From Alternaria dauci (taxonomy: Eukaryota > Ascomycota > Dothideomycetes > Pleosporales > Pleosporaceae): a stretch of DNA of 64,000 nucleotides. Both the position numbers and the translations under genes were made by a program. The notes beneath the pieces are model-generated. The model was not told the DNA's origin. It saw only the letters and a list, made by a program, of their open reading frames with translations, and searched no databases. Shown here in pieces: positions 62,633-64,000 of the stretch; within the stretch, counting starts at the first letter, position 1; each line of letters opens with the position of its first letter. Location of the stretch: positions 3,378,402-3,442,401 of the forward strand of contig NC_091275.1 in the NCBI RefSeq assembly GCF_042100115.1, written 5' to 3'.

Positions 62633-64000
62633 CGCGCTGGTGTTTATGTGTGGTTTCTTTGCTCCTTAGTCAAGGGACCGGGTTGGTGTTGAACAGCCAA
62701 ACAGGACGGCGGACTGCTGTATGGGCCAAATGTCGTCCTACGGCGTAATAGAGGTGCTGCACTGTGCAGATGCAGGATCGGCGAGGTGACTGTGTGGCTG
62801 ATGGCGGCTTTGTCGGGTCCAGAGACTTGTGATGAGAGTGCCTTTGCTGCAAGCTCCGTCGTCACTTCGCTTGGGAAGTTCCAAGGTTTGATGATGGCGC
62901 ACGTGACGGCCAGCATGGCAATGCACCCCACATTCAACATACACATGTCTCCTTAATCTTAGTCCATATTGCTCATTCCTTTGGCATAAAGGAGAAGACA
63001 CCCTCAGCTACGTCGCCAAGCACACGCGTTTTGTCAAAGCAAACACGGGGCTGCTGCGCCCGACAATGGCGGTCACGAGTCCTGCGAACGCCGCCACACG
63101 CCGTGCATGCGGCTCGGCTCCAAGGCCGGGCATGGTACACAGGAAGCCTGCCGCAAGCCGTGTGCAGAGTATGCACACGATCAAACGGGTAACAAGACGA
63201 CGTCTCCTGCCACATGAGCAGCGTCAGCAGCACCCCGGTGGTGCGCGACCCGCCGTCAGCATTTGACAATACAGAACAAACGACTGGCTGCCTGGCCTCG
63301 TAGCAGAGCTGGCCGCACGAATCTCGTAGAAACTCTTCGAGGACATGTGGACTCTACTCTCCTAGTGTGGCCACGTATTATCGCATTGCCTCTGGTAGCT
63401 CAGAAAGTTCCACAGACACGCTGGCGTACACGGTGTACGCTGGATCGCGCCCGGGTATTGTCGGACCCTCGGGGATTCCCTTGTAGTAAGGCGACGGCTA
63501 TCTATCAAGTACACCAGCCTTATCGCTCTGCAGCACGCGGCCACACGCGACAACACCAAATTATTAAAGAAGATCTCCAGCTCGTATCTCCGTATCCTGG
63601 GGAACCCATTGCGATCGTCAGGTCGCCTCGACATGCTCTACCGCTATCCGGAAAGGCTGAAGTAGCCTCCATGTCCTTACGGAAGCACATCTCCGCATAA
63701 GCTGATAGGTTTCCCTTGCCCTGAGTGAATCATTGTCTCATGACCAAGCTTCCTTCCCGAAGGAAGCCTATCACCATGATAAGGTCTGTTATCAGGCTCA
63801 CCGCAAACACGCGAAGCAACAGCGTTCGCGCGCCGACTACAAAGGTAACGTACCTTCTTTGCCGATTACTCCAATCTACTCAACTCTCCTCACCACCTCT
63901 GCACTGATCTTCCACTCCGAATTTATTCTGGGTATTCTGCCGCTCTCAATCCTCACCCAAATCGCCCTGATCATCTCCGACGGCTCCATGGCCCCGGAGT
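62633..64000. other. 5' flank of Dnm1 and right edge of window
   Basis: The left part holds the promoter of Dnm1. Between 62,640 and 63,750 I find no supported gene. At the very edge (about 63,860-64,000) a plus frame reads a hydrophobic stretch (ILPLSILTQIALIISDGSM) that runs off the window; it could be a partial membrane-protein exon but is too short to call. Confidence 0.4.

Overview
This window is nuclear DNA of a filamentous ascomycete (Pezizomycotina; a dothideomycete such as a Pleosporales species is my guess, at low confidence). The support is: short GT..AG introns of about 46-106 nt with CTAAC-like branch sites; clear fungal orthologues (Dnm1 dynamin, dynein intermediate chain, ATP synthase subunit e, Kre9-like GPI proteins, a Zn2Cys6-type regulator); TTAGGG telomere repeats; and long AT-rich tracts carrying the signature of repeat-induced point mutation (RIP; CpA to TpA, TpG to TpA).

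Left part (1-13.2 kb). A GH5 exo-glucanase 3' end and a broken cupin gene give way at about 1,410 to AT-rich repeat DNA. That DNA holds a RIP-killed Fot1/pogo-type DDE transposon (about 1,410-4,650), a less mutated island with a six-cysteine secreted-protein (effector-like) pseudogene (5,432-5,666), and two AT-rich reading frames. One of these, 8,715-13,208, is a 1,498-codon frame with a single internal stop although its DNA looks strongly RIP-mutated. It has the paired zinc fingers and recombinase-like core of fungal telomere-linked helicase (TLH) proteins and ends just where the helicase domain should start, at the left end of another transposon copy.

Middle part (13.2-43.1 kb), subtelomeric in character. 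It contains a 21-bp acidic-peptide array, a RIP-killed gene (13.9-15.5 kb, minus strand), a second truncated TLH-like zinc-finger gene (15.7-16.8 kb), a 2.5-kb array of 34-bp palindromic repeats, and then largely intact genes: a ParB-like protein (19.5-21.7 kb), a 1,244-residue unknown protein (21.9-25.8 kb), a 620-residue unknown protein (26.5-28.4 kb, minus), a foldback element and a 68-bp array (29-30.3 kb), and two large intronless helicases, SNF2-like and zinc-knuckle SF1, divergently transcribed from one 1.1-kb promoter carrying four copies of one 13-bp motif. This block ends in RIP-mutated DNA, an 18-bp CCCTAA-containing array and 18 perfect TTAGGG repeats (43,031-43,138).

Right part (43.2-64 kb) is ordinary housekeeping DNA: a small basic nuclear-type protein, two GPI-anchored Ser/Thr-rich cell-wall proteins, a Gfo/Idh/MocA oxidoreductase, a transcription factor, a single-pass membrane protein, dynein intermediate chain, ATP synthase subunit e and Dnm1. 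Euchromatin therefore joins directly to an interstitial telomere, which suggests a chromosome-end fusion, a relocated telomere or an assembly join. The ParB-like protein, the unknown proteins and the helicase pair, between TLH remnants and telomere repeats, are the best candidate here for an undescribed subtelomeric multi-gene system; that they work together is inference.
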